From NCBI GenBank assembly GCA_022316685.1, contig JAKJHU010000026.1, positions 4,774,501-4,838,500 on the forward strand: a stretch of 64,000 nt of DNA, given 5' to 3'. The notes under the pieces are model-generated. The model worked only from the letters and a program-made list of their open reading frames with translations, did no database searches and had not been told where the DNA came from. This document shows positions 60,901 to 64,000 of this stretch, one piece after another (position 1 is the first letter of the stretch; every line of letters starts with the position of its first letter). This stretch comes from Progne subis subis (lineage: Eukaryota > Chordata > Aves > Passeriformes > Hirundinidae). A program made the translations under genes and the position numbers.

Positions 60901-63531
60901 TTTGAATGCCAAAATAAATACAGAAAGCAGTATTAGCATAAGTTTCTTAATATTCTTATAAAGACACAAACTACTTCAGCTCAATACCTAATCATGCATC
61001 AATGTAAATTCAATACAGAATAAAAGGCCAGAGAGGAACAGTAAGAAATAATACGTGCTAATACGGTCACAACTTCCCCACTGGCCCAAATCACTCATAG
61101 AGTCAGTTGTGTCACCTCTGTTGATTCTCAGGAATAGAAAGGACTAGAAGCAAATCTTGTCTATGTTCATAGCTTCAACACATAGAATTATTCTTCTCCT
61201 ACACTTAAAAATAACCCTTGGTATGAAAAAAAAAGAAAAATGCCAGACAGGATGTAGTACTAAGAGTGTCAATTTTCTGGGTAATTTCTCTTTTGCTAAT
61301 AAGTAAATAACCAAAAAAGAGATATTGTCTGCTTCATTTCGGCTGGAAACACAGAAACTAGAAATAAGGTGTGCAAGAGCTCTAGGGTAACAGCAAACCC
61401 AGCAGAATACATAGAAAAGATTAAGTAAAAGCATGTTTATCCTTCATCTCTTTAGAGAAAAACATAAATAATAAAACCACTTTTAGACATTAAAATTGCT
61501 CATCAGAAAAGCATTTGAGACATTAAAACTTTCACAGCCACCATATTTTGGCAACCACTTTTCCCTCCATAGCCTCCACAGACAATGAGACTGGTAAACT
61601 TTTAGTAATACTTAACTGCCGTGCACAGTAGCTCTGAAATTTTACTCTCATTAATTTCAATAGTACCAGCTGAGCAAAGGACAACTCCAAACTCTCGTCT
61701 GGCCTAGATCAGCACAGCTGCAGTGATTTAGGTGGAATTGAACAGCAGATTATAAATTAGTGAGATCTCATTTAAAAGCAATACAATTGGTCATCAATGA
61801 ATACTACAGTGGGTTTCAAAGATCAACCTTCCTGAAGCATCATCCAATATTCTATTTTTGATATGGATCATTTCTTTCCAAACTTTCTGGCGACAGTGTT
61901 TCTGGCGACATCACAGGAAATTTCCTTGCAGCAAAGAGCTTAATCTTGAACATGCAGTGCTTTAATTCAGGATTTTACTCAACAGGCCCTTGATGTTAAG
62001 GTAAAGTTGTGATCTGGATGGAAGGAGACAGTTGAATCCTTGTCATACTCAGTGGAAAACTGCTGACTTCATCAGGCTGCCTCTTGTGGTACCTCAAGGG
62101 GCTCAGACAAATCCAAACTGCTTTATGTCATCTGATCACTGTTCTCACTCCCAGTTCAGAAATTATAATCAGTTACCATTCTTTCTACTTAGGCCGGACT
62201 TCCAAATATAAGGCAAGTAACATAGCATATTGCTTTAAGACACTTCTGATAATGTTATGTGAAGTACAGTTTGAATTTAATTGTCTGCTTTTATTAAGCC
62301 AGCCTTGTAGGCTGAGACATTTCAATATTGGTGATCTCTGTTTCCTTGGAGGCTTTCTCACAATGTTTGAGACATTCAGGAGGTACAGGTAACCCTAGAT
62401 TTAGGTAAAGGCCCGCAAAATGCATTTAAAAATTGAAGTTTTGGAGCACCCTAATACCACAATGGAATGGTCCCAAAATCATAATGATAGGGGGAAAACA
62501 GGTGGTGATTAAATAATCTACAATTCAATTCTGGGAAGAATTTATGAACATTATGCTTTGTAAGAGTAGGGAACTTATGGGTGGAGAGGGTACCTAGCCC
62601 TGTGAGTGAAAGAAAATATAGAGGGATAATATTTTTAAGGATATATTCGGGTCTAGTAAAGAGCAAATGAAAATAAAAGTAAAAAGAAGATGTAAAATGG
62701 AAACAGACCACCACAGTTTTGAAGTTTAACCACCATCTGAGAGAAATAAACTTTGTATCACAGAGGAACACCATTCATGTTCAAGCACCAAGTAAATTAT
62801 TGTTGTCCATAATTATAAAGAAGGAAACAGAATGAACAGTTATTCAAATGTGATATGTGCTTGCAATACTATTTTATTTACAGATGCATACTATAAAGGC
62901 ACTTTTGTGAAATAACAATCGCGATACAGTTCAGTCTGTTTGATGTGTCTTTCTGTATGGATTGAGAACCTTGGGACTACTAGAATGTACTCTACAGGAC
63001 CAAGGAAACTTATATTCAAAGTTAGTTAATCTCTGCTGAAAATTTCTGTCAGCAATACACCTATACAGCTCAGCTGGAAAAGAAATTAAACAGCTGTAAC
63101 CAAGAGCATGGTTTTGTAGCAAAGTTTGCAGTTTCTGGTCTGGGTCTTCTTTTTCTGGGGGTTATAAACTTCCTTTAGACAAAACAGCAAAACTAGGAGC
63201 ACCCTGCAATTTGCACCACAGGAGCAGCGTGGGAAACAGAATGACTCAGGAACATCCTTTCTAAAGTACAATTCCTACCTCACATCCTTCTTGTTCAGGT
63301 GAAGGGAACAGTGTGATTTGTGGTATGATCTGTCTCAGCAGCAATTTACAACTTCCCAGTAAAATCTCTCTGCTCACTCCCTTTTGCCATCAACTTGCTT
63401 TAGCATGCAGGGACAGTGGGGAGAGGATAGTGCAGCAAGTCATGTGCAATGTACTGCCTGTAACCACATAAATATCTTACACTCATCCATTAGCCTCCCT
63501 GCTCCTGTCTCTCTGAATAAAGAGGGGTTGC
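57901..63531. other. Unique AT-rich non-coding DNA
   Basis: Contains a 12 bp tandem repeat (58766-58801) and a T19 run near 59313. No mobile element, exon or RNA gene is recognised. Frames of 80-107 codons (for example 62451-62774 on minus, 62084-62392 on plus) carry no motifs. Confidence 0.45.
58766..58801. repeat. Three tandem 12 bp units
   Basis: AATCATAAGCTG, AATCATAAACTG and AATTATAAACTG in direct succession, each differing by one base from the next. A small minisatellite-like expansion. Confidence 0.85.
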
Positions 63532-63552
63532 TTGTCCCCTTGAAGGGGACAA
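63532..63552. repeat. Perfect 10 bp inverted repeat with a 1 bp centre
   Basis: The left arm is TTGTCCCCTT (63532-63541), the centre is G (63542), and the right arm is AAGGGGACAA (63543-63552). Palindromic, suited to binding a dimeric protein or extruding a small hairpin. No poly(U) tail follows, so it is not a bacterial-type terminator. Confidence 0.85.
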
Positions 63553-64000
63553 AACTGAACTGCAATTTAGTCTTGGGATTCTCCCTGGCATTTTTATAGC
63601 TGAAGCCTGTCTGCTACTTACTCAGACTAATACTATAAATCTAGCACACTTTAAGGGCCACATTTTCAGTGTCATAAAGCATCATATATGTCCATTTCTC
63701 AGGGTAACCACAGGGCTTTTATAATAATAGAGAAAATCAGATCTTAGGATGTGACAACATCTCTGCCTGAGATTTTTCAGATGCTACTGATTTCTGGAAA
63801 AGCTCAGAAAAATATAGTAACAAGTATAAATACTAATTAAAATTCACTTTCCAGCAATCATAACTTGCATCTGTCTGACTAGATTTCAGTCTTTTAAGGG
63901 GAACTTATACTTGTTTTTTTTTTGTTTGTTTGTTTGTTTGGTTTTTTTGTTTGTTTGGTTTTTTTTAATTGTTCTGTTTTGTTTTCATTTTTATTTCACC
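63553..64000. other. Non-coding DNA ending in a GTTT-rich tract
   Basis: Unique sequence up to about 63909, then TTTG/TTTTTG units to about 63966, similar in type to the tract at 2456-2590. Confidence 0.6.

Noticed and set aside
1..64000. tRNA, rRNA or known small RNA genes
   Set aside because: No cloverleaf with A/B boxes and no rRNA words were noticed on either strand; a tRNAscan/Infernal run would settle it.

Overview
The window looks like vertebrate, almost certainly avian, nuclear DNA. The repeats are CR1-type LINEs (5'-truncated copies ending in the short ATTCTRTG-like 3' tail) plus solitary LTRs of avian endogenous-retrovirus (ERV) type, with no SINE carpet and generally AT-rich, CpG-poor unique sequence. 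A songbird is plausible because several LTRs look fairly young, but the species cannot be read from the sequence. No bacterial-style genes, CRISPR, rRNA or tRNA were seen. No complete protein-coding gene is visible, so this is intergenic DNA or the inside of a long intron. Most open frames lie in repeats or simple sequence.

Layout: 1-2619 unique AT-rich DNA; 2620-3829 an old CR1 (+) split by a 278 bp LTR (-); 3830-9326 unique DNA; 9327-10420 copy 1 of a ~1.1 kb interspersed repeat; 10421-17689 mostly unique DNA with a CR1 tail (12252-12394), an A27/G19 junction (11861-11930) and a homeodomain-site palindrome (15341-15352); 17690-18250 a TATA-bearing LTR-like block; 18251-21959 unique DNA with a T47 run; 21960-24222 a composite repeat holding copy 2 of the 1.1 kb repeat and an LTR-like 3' end; 25465-26320 another LTR-like block; 27261-27804 two complementary low-complexity arms; 30318-31669 a CR1 (-) retaining a 187-codon reverse-transcriptase fragment; 32123-32465 a 343 bp TTTTCC/TTTCC microsatellite; 34150-37015 a CR1 (+) interrupted by two different LTRs; 41491-41879 and 46621-47182 two solo LTRs with exact target-site duplications; 47188-56370 unique DNA; 57014-57900 the only GC/CpG-rich, apparently non-repetitive block; 57901-64000 unique DNA.

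The best candidate for host function is 57.0-57.9 kb. It has CpG-rich sequence, a 134 bp minus-strand segment (57414 down to 57281) bounded by a textbook 3' splice site and an AAG|GTAAGT donor, and a weaker 72 bp plus-strand exon-like segment (57048-57119). Its gene was not recognised. The rest is best read as a transposon insertion record: LTRs sit inside CR1s, so the CR1s are older, and both 5 bp and 6 bp target duplications occur, which points to at least two retroviral integrase classes. No convincing new biological system was found; the paired 1.1 kb repeats and the 57 kb block deserve follow-up.
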